Positions 15,310-24,536 of a stretch of 64,000 bases of DNA are shown in pieces. Numbering within the stretch: position 1 is the stretch's first letter; each line of letters opens with the position of its first letter. This stretch comes from Streptomyces olindensis (GTDB lineage Bacteria; Actinomycetota; Actinomycetes; Streptomycetales; Streptomycetaceae): assembly GCA_000696115.1 (NCBI GenBank), contig JJOH01000005.1:124001-188000 (forward strand), read 5' to 3'. A program made the translations under genes and the position numbers. The notes beneath the pieces are model-generated. The model saw only the letters and a program-made list of their open reading frames with translations, did not search any database and was not told the origin of the DNA.

Positions 15310-17370
15310 ATGTTCGAGCTGCCCCGACGCGTCCTGTTCGGTGCCGCCTACTACCACGAGTACCAGCCGTACGAGCGCCTCAAGGACGACCTCGACCTGA
15401 TGGCCGAGGCCCGCTTCACGGTGATCCGCGTCGGCGAGTCCGTCTGGTCAACCTGGGAGCCCGAGAACGGCCGCTTCGACCTCGACTGGCTCCAGCCGGT
15501 CCTGGACGGCGCCCACGAGCGCGGCATCTCGGTCATCCTGGGCACGCCGACGTACGCGGTGCCGCCGTGGCTGGCCCGCCTGTACCCGGAGATCACGGGG
15601 GAGACCCGCACCGGCGAGCGGCTCGGCTGGGGCGCCCGCCAGGAGGTCGACCTCACCCACCCGGCGTTCCGCTTCCACGCCGAGCGGATCATCCGCAGGA
15701 TCACCGAACGGTACGCCGACCACCCCGCGGTCATCGGCTACCAGGTCGACAACGAACCCGGCCTGCACCTGCTGCACAACCACGGCGTCTTCCAGCGCTT
15801 CACCGACGAACTGCGCGCCCGGTACGGCGACGTGGAGAGCCTCAACCGCGAGTGGGGCCTGGTCTACTGGTCGCACCGGCTGTCCACCTGGGCCGACCTG
15901 TGGACCCCCGACGGCAACGCCCAGCCCCAGTACGATCTGGCGTGGCGGCGCTTCCAGGCCCGGCTCGTCACCGAGTTCATCACCTGGCAGGCGGACCTCG
16001 TGCGCGAGTACGCCCGCCCCGGCCAGTTCGTCACCACCTGCATCTCCTACGACCGCCAGGGCGTCGAGGACGACCGGCTCACCGACCGCCTCGACGTCAC
16101 CGCCGGCAACCCGTACTACACGATGCAGGACGCCCTCGCCCTCCCGGACACCGGCGGCGACGGCCAGCACTGGACGACGAACGGCACCTGGGCGCTGTAC
16201 CGCAGCGCCGACCGCATGTACTCCTCCCGCCAGGAGTCCTTCCTGGTGACGGAGACCAACGCGCAGGCCATCGGCGGGCCCTGGGACAACCGCCCCGCCT
16301 ACGACGGCCAGTGGCGCCAGGCCGCCTGGGCGCTGATCTCCCGCGGCGCGTCGATGATCGAGTACTGGCACTGGCACACCCTGCACTTCGGCGCCGAGAC
16401 CTACTGGGGCGGCATCCTCCCGCACCACGGGCGCCCCGGCCGTGTCTACCGCGAACTGGCCGCGCTGGGAGCCGAGTTGGAGAAGGCCGGGGACCTCGTG
16501 GCGGCCCTCACCCCGGACGCCGACGTCGCCTTCCTGTACGACGGCCCCAGCAAGTGGGCGCTCCAGGGGCAGCCGCCGCTGTCCGACGCCGACGGGAACC
16601 CGGACGGGCGGTCGTACGAGCGGATCTTCGACGCCTTCTACCGGGGTGCCTTCGACGCGGGGCTCCAGGCCCGCGTGCTGCACCCCGGGCAGCTCCCGGA
16701 CGCCGACCTGCCCCCGCTCCTGGTCGTCCCCGCCTACTACGCCGCCGACGACACCGTCCTCGACCGGCTGCGCGCCCACGCCGAGGCCGGCGGCCACCTG
16801 ATCCTCGGCCCCCGCACCGGCTACGGCGACACCGAGGCCCGGGCCCGCACCGACCTCCAGCCGGGGCGGCTGGCCGAGGCGGCCGGAGTGACGTACGACG
16901 AGTTCAGCAACTTGCGCGACCCGCTGCCCGTCACCGGCACCGAGTCCCTCCCCCTGCCGGCCGACGCGCACGCCCTGCACTGGGCGGACGGGCTGCGTCC
17001 GCGGGGCGCCGAGACGCTGGCGGCGTACGTGCACCCGCACTTCGGCCGCTGGCCCGCCGTCACCACCCACCGCCACGGCGCCGGGCGCGTCACCTACGTG
17101 GGCACCGTCCCCGACCCGGTCCTCGCCCGGGCCCTGTTCGACCGGTACGCCCCCGACGGCGCCTGGCGCCCGGCGCACCCGAGCGTCACGGCCACCTCGG
17201 CGACCGCCCGGGACGGCCGCCGCGTGCGCTTCCTGCACAACTGGTCGTGGCAGGAGGTGTCCGTGCCGGTGCCCTCGGCCCTGCGGGACGCGCTGTCGGA
17301 GACCGTGTACGCCGACGCGGTGCCGCTCGGGCCCTGGGACGTCAAGGTGCTCCGCGAGCAGGACGACTAG
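15310..17370 (+). CDS. GH42 beta-galactosidase
   Basis: This cytoplasmic enzyme of 686 residues should cleave beta-galactosides brought in by the preceding ABC importer. The N-terminal barrel begins FGAAYYHEYQPYERLKDDL. The acid/base Glu is E149 in QVDNEPG and the nucleophile Glu is E315 in LVTETNAQ. These are followed by the trimerisation domain (about 395-600, VAFLYDGPSKWAL) and a small C-terminal beta domain. GH42 length and domain order are complete. TAGGAGAAGC precedes the ATG. It is the last gene of the LacI-controlled operon. Confidence 0.94.
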   Translation: MFELPRRVLFGAAYYHEYQPYERLKDDLDLMAEARFTVIRVGESVWSTWEPENGRFDLDWLQPVLDGAHERGISVILGTPTYAVPPWLARLYPEITGETRTGERLGWGARQEVDLTHPAFRFHAERIIRRITERYADHPAVIGYQVDNEPGLHLLHNHGVFQRFTDELRARYGDVESLNREWGLVYWSHRLSTWADLWTPDGNAQPQYDLAWRRFQARLVTEFITWQADLVREYARPGQFVTTCISYDRQGVEDDRLTDRLDVTAGNPYYTMQDALALPDTGGDGQHWTTNGTWALYRSADRMYSSRQESFLVTETNAQAIGGPWDNRPAYDGQWRQAAWALISRGASMIEYWHWHTLHFGAETYWGGILPHHGRPGRVYRELAALGAELEKAGDLVAALTPDADVAFLYDGPSKWALQGQPPLSDADGNPDGRSYERIFDAFYRGAFDAGLQARVLHPGQLPDADLPPLLVVPAYYAADDTVLDRLRAHAEAGGHLILGPRTGYGDTEARARTDLQPGRLAEAAGVTYDEFSNLRDPLPVTGTESLPLPADAHALHWADGLRPRGAETLAAYVHPHFGRWPAVTTHRHGAGRVTYVGTVPDPVLARALFDRYAPDGAWRPAHPSVTATSATARDGRRVRFLHNWSWQEVSVPVPSALRDALSETVYADAVPLGPWDVKVLREQDD

Positions 17371-17497
17371 CAACCATCCGTTCCGCCGGGCGAGTTCCGG
17401 TCGCCCGTTCGCTGGGCATCGTGTCAGGGGCGTGGGCCGCGCCGTCCCGGAGGGGGAGCGGGCGGGCCGCAGAGGCCGGGCGAAGGGATGGGAAGCC

Positions 17498-18436
17498 ATG
17501 ACGTCACCGCTGCCCTCGGGAGAGACGCTGTCGCAGCCGGTGCTGAATCCGCCGGCGTCGGTCGCGGTGTTCCTGGTCGCCACGATCGACCCCGGCGGGG
17601 AGGCCGCCGTACGGGAGGTGCTGGGCTCCCTCGCGGGCCTGGTGCGGTCCGTCGGCTTCCCCAGCTCCGACGGCGGTCTCGGCTGCGTCGCCGGGGTAGG
17701 GTCCCGGGCGTGGGGCCGGGTGTTCGGCGGGCCGCGACCCGCCGAGCTGCACCCCTTCCGGGAATTGGCCGGGCCCCGGCACCACGCCCCGTCCACGCCG
17801 GGCGACCTGTTCTTCCACCTCAGGGCCGCCCGCACCGACCTGTGCTTCGCCCTCGCCGCCGAGATCGTGCGGCGGCTGCGCGGCGCGGTCACCGTACGGG
17901 ACGAGACGCAGGCGTTCTCCTACTTCGACTCGCGCAACCTCCTCGGCTTCGTCGACGGCACGGAGAACCCCGTCGGCCCGGCCGCGGCGGACGCGGCCCT
18001 GGTCGGCGAGGAGGATCCCGGCTTCCGCGGCGGCAGTTACGCGATCGTCCAGAAGTACCTGCACGACGTGGACGCCTGGGAGGCCCTCGCCGTCGAGGCG
18101 CAGGAGAAGGTGATAGGCCGCACCAAGCTCACCAACCTCGAACTGGACGCGCCCGGCTCCCACAAGGACGTCAACACGGTCCTCGGCCCGGACGGCTCCG
18201 AGCAGAAGATACTGCGCTCGGCGATGCCGTTCGGCAGGCCCGGCCACGGGGAGTTCGGCACCTACTTCGTGGCCTACGCGCGCACGCCCGACATACCCGA
18301 GACGATGCTGCGCAAGATGTTCCTGGGCGGGCCCGGTTCGGGCCCCGACCCCCTGCTGGACTACTCGCGGGCCGTCACCGGCAGCCTCTTCTTCGTGCCG
18401 CCGGCGGACTTCCTGGAGTCGCTGCCCGAGGGCTGA
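17498..18436 (+). CDS. DyP-type (dye-decolorising) haem peroxidase, cytoplasmic class
   Basis: This haem peroxidase has 312 residues and no Tat signal, like the YfeX/DypB class that stays in the cytoplasm or is packaged in encapsulins. The signature GFVDGTENP contains the distal Asp D153. The proximal His is probably H222 in PGSHKDVNTVL, and the distal Arg region GTYFVAYAR follows. The ATG at 17498 (MTSPLPSGETLSQPVL) matches the family N-terminus; upstream codons in the same frame are basic and GC-rich without homology. No encapsulin gene is adjacent. It is convergent with the next gene, with a single base between the two stop codons. Confidence 0.92.
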   Translation: MTSPLPSGETLSQPVLNPPASVAVFLVATIDPGGEAAVREVLGSLAGLVRSVGFPSSDGGLGCVAGVGSRAWGRVFGGPRPAELHPFRELAGPRHHAPSTPGDLFFHLRAARTDLCFALAAEIVRRLRGAVTVRDETQAFSYFDSRNLLGFVDGTENPVGPAAADAALVGEEDPGFRGGSYAIVQKYLHDVDAWEALAVEAQEKVIGRTKLTNLELDAPGSHKDVNTVLGPDGSEQKILRSAMPFGRPGHGEFGTYFVAYARTPDIPETMLRKMFLGGPGSGPDPLLDYSRAVTGSLFFVPPADFLESLPEG

Positions 18437-18437
18437 C

Positions 18438-19448
18438 TCAGAGCACCTTGCGGTGCAGGAGGGCCGACAGCACGAGGGCGCCCGGCAGCAGAGGGAGCCA
18501 CACCGTCAGGACGCGGTAGCCGATGACGGTCGCCGTGGCCGTGGCCACGGGCGCCCCGAACGCGGCCATGGTGAAGACCAGCGCCGCGTCCACGGGGCCG
18601 ATGCCGCCCGGCGCGGGCACGGCCCCGGCCGCGGTGCCGGCCACCATCAGCGCGAGGATCAGCTGCGTCCAGGACAGCGGCAGCCCCAGCGAGAAGCCGA
18701 CCGTGGCGATCACACTGCCCTGGAGCAGCGGAGTGGCGGCCGCTCCGCCCCACAGGGCGAGCACGCGGCCGGGGCGGGTGTGCAGCTCGCGGGCGTCGGT
18801 CAGCGCGGTGCGCAGGAAGCCGAGAACGGGGCGGCGCAGTGCCCGCACGGTCACCAGGAGCACGGCGCCCGCAACGAGCGCGAGCACGGCACCGCCCGCC
18901 GCCAGGAGCAGCGTGCCGTCGTCGGGGATGAGCGCGCCGAGCCGCAGGACGTCCGGGAACGCCACCAGGAACACCAGCAGCACCAGCGTCCTGGCGACGG
19001 GCTTGACCAGCGAGTACAGGGCGATCGACGCGGTGGCCCGGGGGAGGGCGATGCCGCGGCGCTGCAGGAAGCGCAGCGTCACGGCGTGCGCGCCGAGGCC
19101 CGCCGGCAGCACCTGGTTCGCGGCACCGGCGGCGAACTGCGAGGCCACCAGCAGGCCCGGCGGCAGCCGCTCCGGCAGGGCGCCCTGCCGGACGCAGGCG
19201 GCGGCCACCCACGTCAGGCAGGTGAAGAGGAACGCGGCGAGCAGCCACCAGGGGTCGGCGGAGGCCAGCCGCGCGGCCCCGTCGTACGCGGCCCGCCGGT
19301 CGACCAGGGCCCACACGCCGATCAGCAGCAGCGGGAGCAGGACCAGGGCCGGCCGGACGAGGCGGGCGGCGGGGGAGCGCCGCGGGGCGGTGGGGCAGGG
19401 GGCGGCGGGGAGCGGTGCGGGGAGTGTTTCGAGCTGGAGCTGGGACAC
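18438..19448 (-). CDS. Flippase-like membrane protein (UPF0104 / LPG-synthase TM family)
   Basis: This polytopic membrane protein has 336 residues and about eight hydrophobic segments (for example VLLPLLLIGVWALV and LLLAAGGAVLALVAGAVLLV). The family motif ANQVLPAGLGAHAVTLRFL is present, and the C-terminal half has VPAPGGIGPVDAALVFTMA. Family members are lipid-linked transport or flippase-like proteins; the substrate here is unknown. The GTG at 19448 (VSQLQLETL) follows GGAAGGA at a longish spacing of about 11 bases. The upstream open frame to 19634 is Arg-rich and unlike a protein. Confidence 0.85.
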   Translation of the reverse strand: MSQLQLETLPAPLPAAPCPTAPRRSPAARLVRPALVLLPLLLIGVWALVDRRAAYDGAARLASADPWWLLAAFLFTCLTWVAAACVRQGALPERLPPGLLVASQFAAGAANQVLPAGLGAHAVTLRFLQRRGIALPRATASIALYSLVKPVARTLVLLVFLVAFPDVLRLGALIPDDGTLLLAAGGAVLALVAGAVLLVTVRALRRPVLGFLRTALTDARELHTRPGRVLALWGGAAATPLLQGSVIATVGFSLGLPLSWTQLILALMVAGTAAGAVPAPGGIGPVDAALVFTMAAFGAPVATATATVIGYRVLTVWLPLLPGALVLSALLHRKVL

Positions 19449-19644
19449 GGCGTACGTCGTCCTTCCGCGTCGCGCCCGGGGACAGGGCGGACGGATGCGG
19501 GGCGAGGCAAGGGGACGGCGGAAACGTGCCCGCCCGGTGTGACGGCCCGGTGTCCGCGAGAAAAAGCGCCAGGGGCGGGAGAACGACACGGCCGAATACC
19601 ACGGCCCACGCCCGCCACCGCCCACCCCCGCCACCCCTCACGGC

Positions 19645-20373
19645 CTACGCCGCCTCCACCCCCACCACCGGAAACCCCGCGCTCCGCAGGACCCGCCGCT
19701 CCGTGTCCACCGCGAACACCTCGCAGTGCTCCCGGGCCGCCGCCCACCGCACGCCGTCCGTGCCGAGGGCGAACGCCGCCGTGGCGGTCGAGTCGGCCTC
19801 GGTCAGGGTCGGGGCCACGACGGTCATGCTGAGGAGGCCGGTCGCCGGGCGGCCGGTGCGGGCGTCGATGATGTGGTCGCCGCGTTCGTAGCGGGCGGAC
19901 GTGGCGACGGCCCGGTCCGTGAGGTCCAGGACCGCGCACAGCCGGTCGGCGTGCTCCGGGTGGCGGACGCCGACGCGCCAGGGGCCGCCGGCGGCCACCA
20001 CGTCGCCGCCCGCGTTGAGGCAGAAACGCCGTGCCCCCGCGGCCGACAGCAGCTCCGCGCCCCGCTGCACCGACCAGCCCTTCACCACAGCACACGGGTC
20101 CAGGCCCCGGCCGGGCAGCCGCACGTCGAACGCGCCCCCGCTCGCGACCCGGTACTCCTCGCACAGGTCCAGGACCTCGCGGAGTTCCGGGCTCGGAGCC
20201 GACACCTCCCCGCGGTCCAGCCGCGACACCTCGCTGTCCGCCCGGAACGGACTGAACCGCGCGTCGACCTCCCGCAGCCACGCGAACAGGTCGTCCACCG
20301 GCGCCTCGGGGAAGTCCTCCTCGTCGATCCGCACCGACACCGGGAACCCCATGACGTGCTCGACGCGCCGCAT
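19645..20373 (-). CDS. apbE: FAD:protein FMN transferase (ApbE)
   Basis: ApbE attaches FMN covalently to a Thr of partner proteins, here almost certainly the FMN-binding protein encoded just upstream. It has 242 residues. Family motifs are SPFRADSEVSRLDRG, a VKGWSVQRG segment, LNAGGDVVAAG and the FAD/Mg site HIIDARTGRPA. It is shorter than typical exported ApbE (about 330) and has no signal peptide or lipobox; its start is fixed by the upstream stop only 3 bases away and AAGGG at the right distance. Flavin transfer would therefore occur in the cytoplasm unless another ApbE is exported. It is the third gene of the operon. Confidence 0.93.
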   Translation of the reverse strand: MRRVEHVMGFPVSVRIDEEDFPEAPVDDLFAWLREVDARFSPFRADSEVSRLDRGEVSAPSPELREVLDLCEEYRVASGGAFDVRLPGRGLDPCAVVKGWSVQRGAELLSAAGARRFCLNAGGDVVAAGGPWRVGVRHPEHADRLCAVLDLTDRAVATSARYERGDHIIDARTGRPATGLLSMTVVAPTLTEADSTATAAFALGTDGVRWAAAREHCEVFAVDTERRVLRSAGFPVVGVEAA

Positions 20374-20376
20374 CCG

Positions 20377-20799
20377 TCAGCCCTTCGCGTCGAGGGCGGC
20401 CTGGAGCGACTCCTTGTAGCCGTCGCTGGTGATCGTGGCGCCGGACACCGTGTCGATGTCGGCGCTCTGCGCCCGCAGCGTCTCCTCGATCAGCTTCGGC
20501 ACGGCGGCCGTGGTCTGCGGATGGTTCGGCTGCCGCAGCATCCGCACCGAGGCGATCCTGTCCCCCTCGAAGGTGACCTCGACCTGCACCGGCCCCTTCT
20601 CCGTGTCGATCGTGGCCCCCGACACGACCGTGGACGTCGTGCCACCGGACCCCGCGGACGACGACACCGACGGCGTCGCGGCCGGCGCCGCGGTCTCCGT
20701 GGTGGTCGACGACGACCCGGTGTCGGTCGAGGGGGCGTAGCGCCAGACCGGGATCAGGCCCGCGACGCTGAGGACGAGGACGGGTATGGCTCGCTTCAC
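20377..20799 (-). CDS. Membrane-anchored FMN-binding domain protein
   Basis: This is a 140-residue electron carrier. An N-terminal hydrophobic segment (IPVLVLSVAGLIPVW) should anchor it, followed by a Ser/Thr/Ala-rich linker and an FMN_bind domain (about residues 55-140). The domain ends in the flavinylation motif DTVSGATITSDGYKESL, where the Thr of SGAT is the expected FMN attachment site. The GTG at 20799 has GAGGAG upstream. It lies 13 bases after the ferric-reductase-like gene and 3 bases before apbE, an electron-donor, carrier and maturase order. Confidence 0.92.
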   Translation of the reverse strand: MKRAIPVLVLSVAGLIPVWRYAPSTDTGSSSTTTETAAPAATPSVSSSAGSGGTTSTVVSGATIDTEKGPVQVEVTFEGDRIASVRMLRQPNHPQTTAAVPKLIEETLRAQSADIDTVSGATITSDGYKESLQAALDAKG

Positions 20800-20812
20800 G
20801 ACAGTCTCCTCG

Positions 20813-22153
20813 TCATCCGGCCAGGCTGAAGCGTTCGAAGTGGACCTGCGGCTTGGGCACGCCCAGCTCGCGCAGGCTGCCGAGCACCGCGTTCATCATC
20901 GGCGGCGGACCGCACAGGTAGACGTCCCGCTCGGCGATGTCCGGCACCAGGCGCGCCAGCTCCCCCGGGGCCAGTCGGTCGGGCACGGGCGGGCCGGTGA
21001 CCAGGTGCAGTTCGGCGCCCTTGGCGACGGCGAGCTCGCGCAGCTCGTCGTAGAGGACCGCGTCCCGGTCCGTCGACACCCGGTAGATCACGACCGCGTG
21101 GCCGTGCAGTTCCTCCAGCAGGGCCCGGATCGGGGTGACACCGACGCCGCCGGCGATGAGCAGGGCGTCCGGGCGGGTGCGGTGCAGGGTGGTGAAGGCG
21201 CCGTAGGGGCCCTCGGCGAAGACGCGCGTGCCGACCTTCAGGTGCCGCAGGGCCGCGCTGCCGTCGCCCGCCCGCTTGGCGGTCAGCCGGAGCGTGCGGC
21301 CGTCGGGGGCGGCGGACAGGGAGAACGGGTTCGCCTGCCACCAGCGGTCCTTCGTCAGGAACCGCCACAGGAAGAACTGGCCGGCCCGGGCGGGCAGCCG
21401 GTCCAGGGCGCGGCCCGTGATGTGGATCGAGACGACGTCGTCGTTCTCGGGGACGACGGCCGTCACCCGCAGCCGGTGGCGCATGTTCCGCCACAGCGGC
21501 AGCACCAGCCGGCCCGTGAACACCGAGGCGAGGGCCACGCCCCACACGCCGTACCAGTACGCCTCCGCCGCCGCCGACGAGGCGAACGTCGTGCCCGCCG
21601 CGACCTGGTGCGTGAACGCCAGCACCACCGCCACGTAGGTGTACAGGTGGATGAAGTGCCAGGTCTCGTAGGCCAGCCGGCGCCGGGCGTAGCGGGCCGA
21701 CACCGCGCCCACCACGATGATGATGGCCAGCGCGACGATCGCCCGCAGCACACCCTCGACCGTCTCGGCGAGGTCCACCAGCTGGTTCACCGGGTCCAGG
21801 GACGAGGCCTGCGCGTAGCCGAACACGATGAACACGGCGTGCGCCAGCAGCAGCCACAGCACCGAGAACCCCGTCCAGCGGTGCCAGGACGTCAGCCGGT
21901 CCATGCCGATCCGCCGGTCGAACCACGGCAGCCGCGCCACCAGCAGCAGCTGGAACGCCATGAGCAGCGCCCCGAACAGCCCGGTCAGCCGGCCCAGCAC
22001 GATCAGCGCGTTCGAGGCGAAACCGGCCTGGAGGAAGAAGACGGTCACCACGACCGCGTTGGCGAGCAGCACCGCGTACAGGCCGGTGCGGCCCACCACT
22101 CTGGGCCGCACGCCCGGGCGGGTCGCCGTGGGAGGTTGTCGGAGGGTCGTCAC
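20813..22153 (-). CDS. Ferric-reductase-like transmembrane oxidoreductase (FAD/NAD(P)H)
   Basis: This 446-residue protein has about six transmembrane helices in the N-terminal half with His residues placed for haem (SWHRWTGF, LLAHAVFIVFGY, ETWHFIHLYTYVAVVLAF). A ferredoxin-reductase-like module follows: an FAD motif in RAGQFFLWRFLTKDRWWQANPFSLS, an NAD(P) site GGVGVTPIRALLEEL and the C-terminal DVYLCGPPPMMNAVLG. It would move electrons from NAD(P)H across the membrane to the FMN-binding protein. The GTG at 22153 has AAGGAG 7 bases upstream. It is divergent from a two-component system, which may control it. Confidence 0.93.
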   Translation of the reverse strand: MTTLRQPPTATRPGVRPRVVGRTGLYAVLLANAVVVTVFFLQAGFASNALIVLGRLTGLFGALLMAFQLLLVARLPWFDRRIGMDRLTSWHRWTGFSVLWLLLAHAVFIVFGYAQASSLDPVNQLVDLAETVEGVLRAIVALAIIIVVGAVSARYARRRLAYETWHFIHLYTYVAVVLAFTHQVAAGTTFASSAAAEAYWYGVWGVALASVFTGRLVLPLWRNMRHRLRVTAVVPENDDVVSIHITGRALDRLPARAGQFFLWRFLTKDRWWQANPFSLSAAPDGRTLRLTAKRAGDGSAALRHLKVGTRVFAEGPYGAFTTLHRTRPDALLIAGGVGVTPIRALLEELHGHAVVIYRVSTDRDAVLYDELRELAVAKGAELHLVTGPPVPDRLAPGELARLVPDIAERDVYLCGPPPMMNAVLGSLRELGVPKPQVHFERFSLAG

Positions 22154-22287
22154 GGTCGGCAGCTCCTTGATCGGATCCTGGGATACCGAGCTTGGCCTCG
22201 GGGAGCTGTCGGAATACTGTCGCTCAACTTTCAAGTGTTTATCGATCCCGCAGCGAAGGGGCGGACGGCTAGGGGGAGGCAGCACAG

Positions 22288-23004
22288 GTGAAGCACTATG
22301 AGCGGGTGGAGAAAGTACGACTGCTCGTCGTCGACGACGACCCGCCCATCGCCGACCTCGTCGCGACCGTCGCCCGCTACGAGGGCTGGGAGGCGGTCAC
22401 CGCGTACACCGGCGAGGACGCGCTCGAGCGGGCCGGCGAGTTCCACCCGGACATCGTGGTGCTCGACCTGATGCTGCCCGGCGTGGACGGCTTCGGCGTC
22501 CTGGACCGGCTGCGCGCCTCGGGCACGATGGTGCCGGTGGTGTTCCTCACCGCCCGCGACGGCGTCGCCGACCGGGTCGCCGGCCTCACCCGGGGCGGCG
22601 ACGACTACCTGGTCAAGCCGTTCGCCGTGGAGGAGCTGATGGCCCGGCTGCGGACCGTGCTGCGACGCAGCGCCGGCCCGTCCTTCCAGCGGTCCGTGCT
22701 CCAGGTCGGCGACCTCACGATGGACGAGGACACCCGCGAGGTGCGGCGCGGCGAGCGGCTGCTGTCGCTGACCCCGACCGAGTACGAGGTGCTGCGCTAC
22801 CTGATGCGCAAGTCGCCCACCGTGCTCACCAAGGCGCAGATCCTCGACCACGTGTGGGAGTACGGCTTCGGCGGCCGCTCCAACGTCGTCGAGCTGGTCG
22901 TCAGCCGGCTGCGCCGCAAGCTCGACGAGACCGACGACGGCGCCGCCCCGCTGATCCACACCGTGCGCGGGTTCGGGTACGTGTTGCGACAGGCCTCCGA
23001 GTGA
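22288..23004 (+). CDS. OmpR/PhoB-family response regulator
   Basis: This 238-residue DNA-binding regulator has an N-terminal receiver domain with acidic pocket DDDPP, phosphoacceptor D60 in VVLDLMLPG, T in FLTARD and K in YLVKPF. The C-terminal winged helix includes LTPTEYEVLRYLM and the recognition helix region SNVVELVVSRLRRKLDE. GGGGGAGG precedes the GTG start. Its stop overlaps the kinase start (GTGA), so the two are one unit. The 134-base divergent gap to the ferric-reductase operon contains ACTTTCAAGT, a small palindrome (22228-22237), as a possible control site. Confidence 0.95.
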   Translation: MKHYERVEKVRLLVVDDDPPIADLVATVARYEGWEAVTAYTGEDALERAGEFHPDIVVLDLMLPGVDGFGVLDRLRASGTMVPVVFLTARDGVADRVAGLTRGGDDYLVKPFAVEELMARLRTVLRRSAGPSFQRSVLQVGDLTMDEDTREVRRGERLLSLTPTEYEVLRYLMRKSPTVLTKAQILDHVWEYGFGGRSNVVELVVSRLRRKLDETDDGAAPLIHTVRGFGYVLRQASE

Positions 23005-24455
23005 TCGCCCGGCTGAGGCGGAGCTACCGCAGGATGCGCCTGGGCACCCGGCTGGCCCTGGGCCTCGGCGCCCTGTCGCTGGTCGTGTTCGCCGTGGTCG
23101 GCGGGGCCCTGACCACGTACATGCGCGACTACCTGTCGGCCCAGCTCGACACGCAGCTCGCCCAGGCCCAGATCGCCCAGTCCAAGAGCATCGCCGACTA
23201 CGGCACCCTCTCGGGCAAGAAGTACTACAGCTGGTTCTACGCCGTGTACGACGTCAAGGACGGCGGGCCCGAGCTGCGCAGGCCCGAGGACCCGGCCGAC
23301 CTGCCGAAGGACGTCGACGACTTCACCGCGCTCGCCGCGGCGCAGTCCGCCGCGCACACCGAGCTGCTGCGCACCGAGCACCTCAGGGGCGCCGGCACCT
23401 ACCGGCTGCGCGCCTGCGAGGTGGAGCCCGGGGTGGTCCTGGTCAGCGCCGCGCCCATGGAGGACATCGAGGACACGGTCGGGCAGCTGATCACCATCCA
23501 GGTCGTCACCTTCGCGCTCGCGCTGCTCGCCCTGGTCGTCTTCGGCCGGCGGATGCTGCGCCGCGGCCTGAAACCGCTCAGCGACATGGCCACCACCGCC
23601 CACGGCATCGCCTCGCACGACCTGACCGAGTCCGCGGCCCGGCTGCCGCTGCGCGCCGACGGCCGGGACGGCGGGCCGGAGGTGGACGAGCTGCGGACCG
23701 CCTTCAACACCATGCTGGAGCACATCGACGACTCCCTGGCCGTGCGCGCGGAGGCCGAGCAGCGGCTGCGCCGGTTCGTCGCCGACGCCTCGCACGAACT
23801 GCGCACACCCCTGATGTCGGTGCGCGGCTACGCCGACCTCTTCCAGTACGCCGCCGCCAACGCCCCCGAGGAACGCGAACGGCACCTGGCCCGGCTGCGC
23901 GCCGAAGCCGCCCGGATGGGCGTCCTCCTCGACGACCTGCTGCTGCTCGCCCGGCTCGACGCGGCCGAGGTGGAGACCCCGCTGCGGCTGGAGGACGCCG
24001 ACCTGACGGACCTGGTGTGCCAGGCCGCCGACGCCTTCCGCGCCGGCCGCCCCGACCACCCGCTGACCGTGCGGACGGGCCCTCCCGTGCGGCTGCGCAT
24101 GGACCCGCTCCGCATCCGCCAGGTCGTCGACAACCTCCTGACCAACGCCGCCGTGCACACCCCCGCCGGTACGAAGGTGTCCGTCGAGGTGTGCGTCACG
24201 CCCGGCACGGCCGAGGTGCGGGTCACCGACACCGGGCCGGGCATCCCGGCCGACGACCGGGACCGCGTCTTCGACCGCTTCTACCGCGTCGACAAGGCCC
24301 GCAGCCGCGACCGCGGCGGCAGCGGCCTGGGCCTCGCGGTCGCCCACTCGCTGGTCCGCGCCCACGGCGGCCGGATCGACCTGAACAGCGAGCCGGGCAC
24401 GACCGTGTTCACCGTGTGCCTGCCGTGGAACGGTGTGGGCCCTGCGGACCGGTGA
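23001..24455 (+). CDS. Sensor histidine kinase (two TM, HAMP)
   Basis: This 484-residue membrane kinase has TM1 at about 17-39, an extracytoplasmic sensor of about 120 residues, TM2 at about 160-180 and HAMP. HisKA carries the phosphoacceptor His near residue 265 (DASHELRTPLMSVRGY). The HATPase domain has an N box (NLLTNAAVHT), G1 (DTGPGIP) and G2 (GGSGLGLAVAHSL). The start is set by the 4-base overlap with the response regulator. The sensor domain gives no clue to the signal. Flanking genes suggest redox (ferric-reductase operon) or osmotic (next operon) control. Confidence 0.95.
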   Translation: MIARLRRSYRRMRLGTRLALGLGALSLVVFAVVGGALTTYMRDYLSAQLDTQLAQAQIAQSKSIADYGTLSGKKYYSWFYAVYDVKDGGPELRRPEDPADLPKDVDDFTALAAAQSAAHTELLRTEHLRGAGTYRLRACEVEPGVVLVSAAPMEDIEDTVGQLITIQVVTFALALLALVVFGRRMLRRGLKPLSDMATTAHGIASHDLTESAARLPLRADGRDGGPEVDELRTAFNTMLEHIDDSLAVRAEAEQRLRRFVADASHELRTPLMSVRGYADLFQYAAANAPEERERHLARLRAEAARMGVLLDDLLLLARLDAAEVETPLRLEDADLTDLVCQAADAFRAGRPDHPLTVRTGPPVRLRMDPLRIRQVVDNLLTNAAVHTPAGTKVSVEVCVTPGTAEVRVTDTGPGIPADDRDRVFDRFYRVDKARSRDRGGSGLGLAVAHSLVRAHGGRIDLNSEPGTTVFTVCLPWNGVGPADR

Positions 24456-24536
24456 CGGCGGCCCTCTAGACTCGACCGGCGACAGCCCGTACGACCATGG
24501 CCAAAAGTCTCCGCCAACCCGAAGGGCTCCGGCGTC

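Noticed and set aside
15448-17892. 814-codon open frame on the minus strand
   Set aside because: Antisense to the GH42 and DyP genes; low-complexity composition.
24468-24473. TAGACT as a -10 box for the osmoprotectant operon
   Set aside because: No acceptable -35 hexamer lies 16-19 bases upstream, so I did not annotate it as a promoter.
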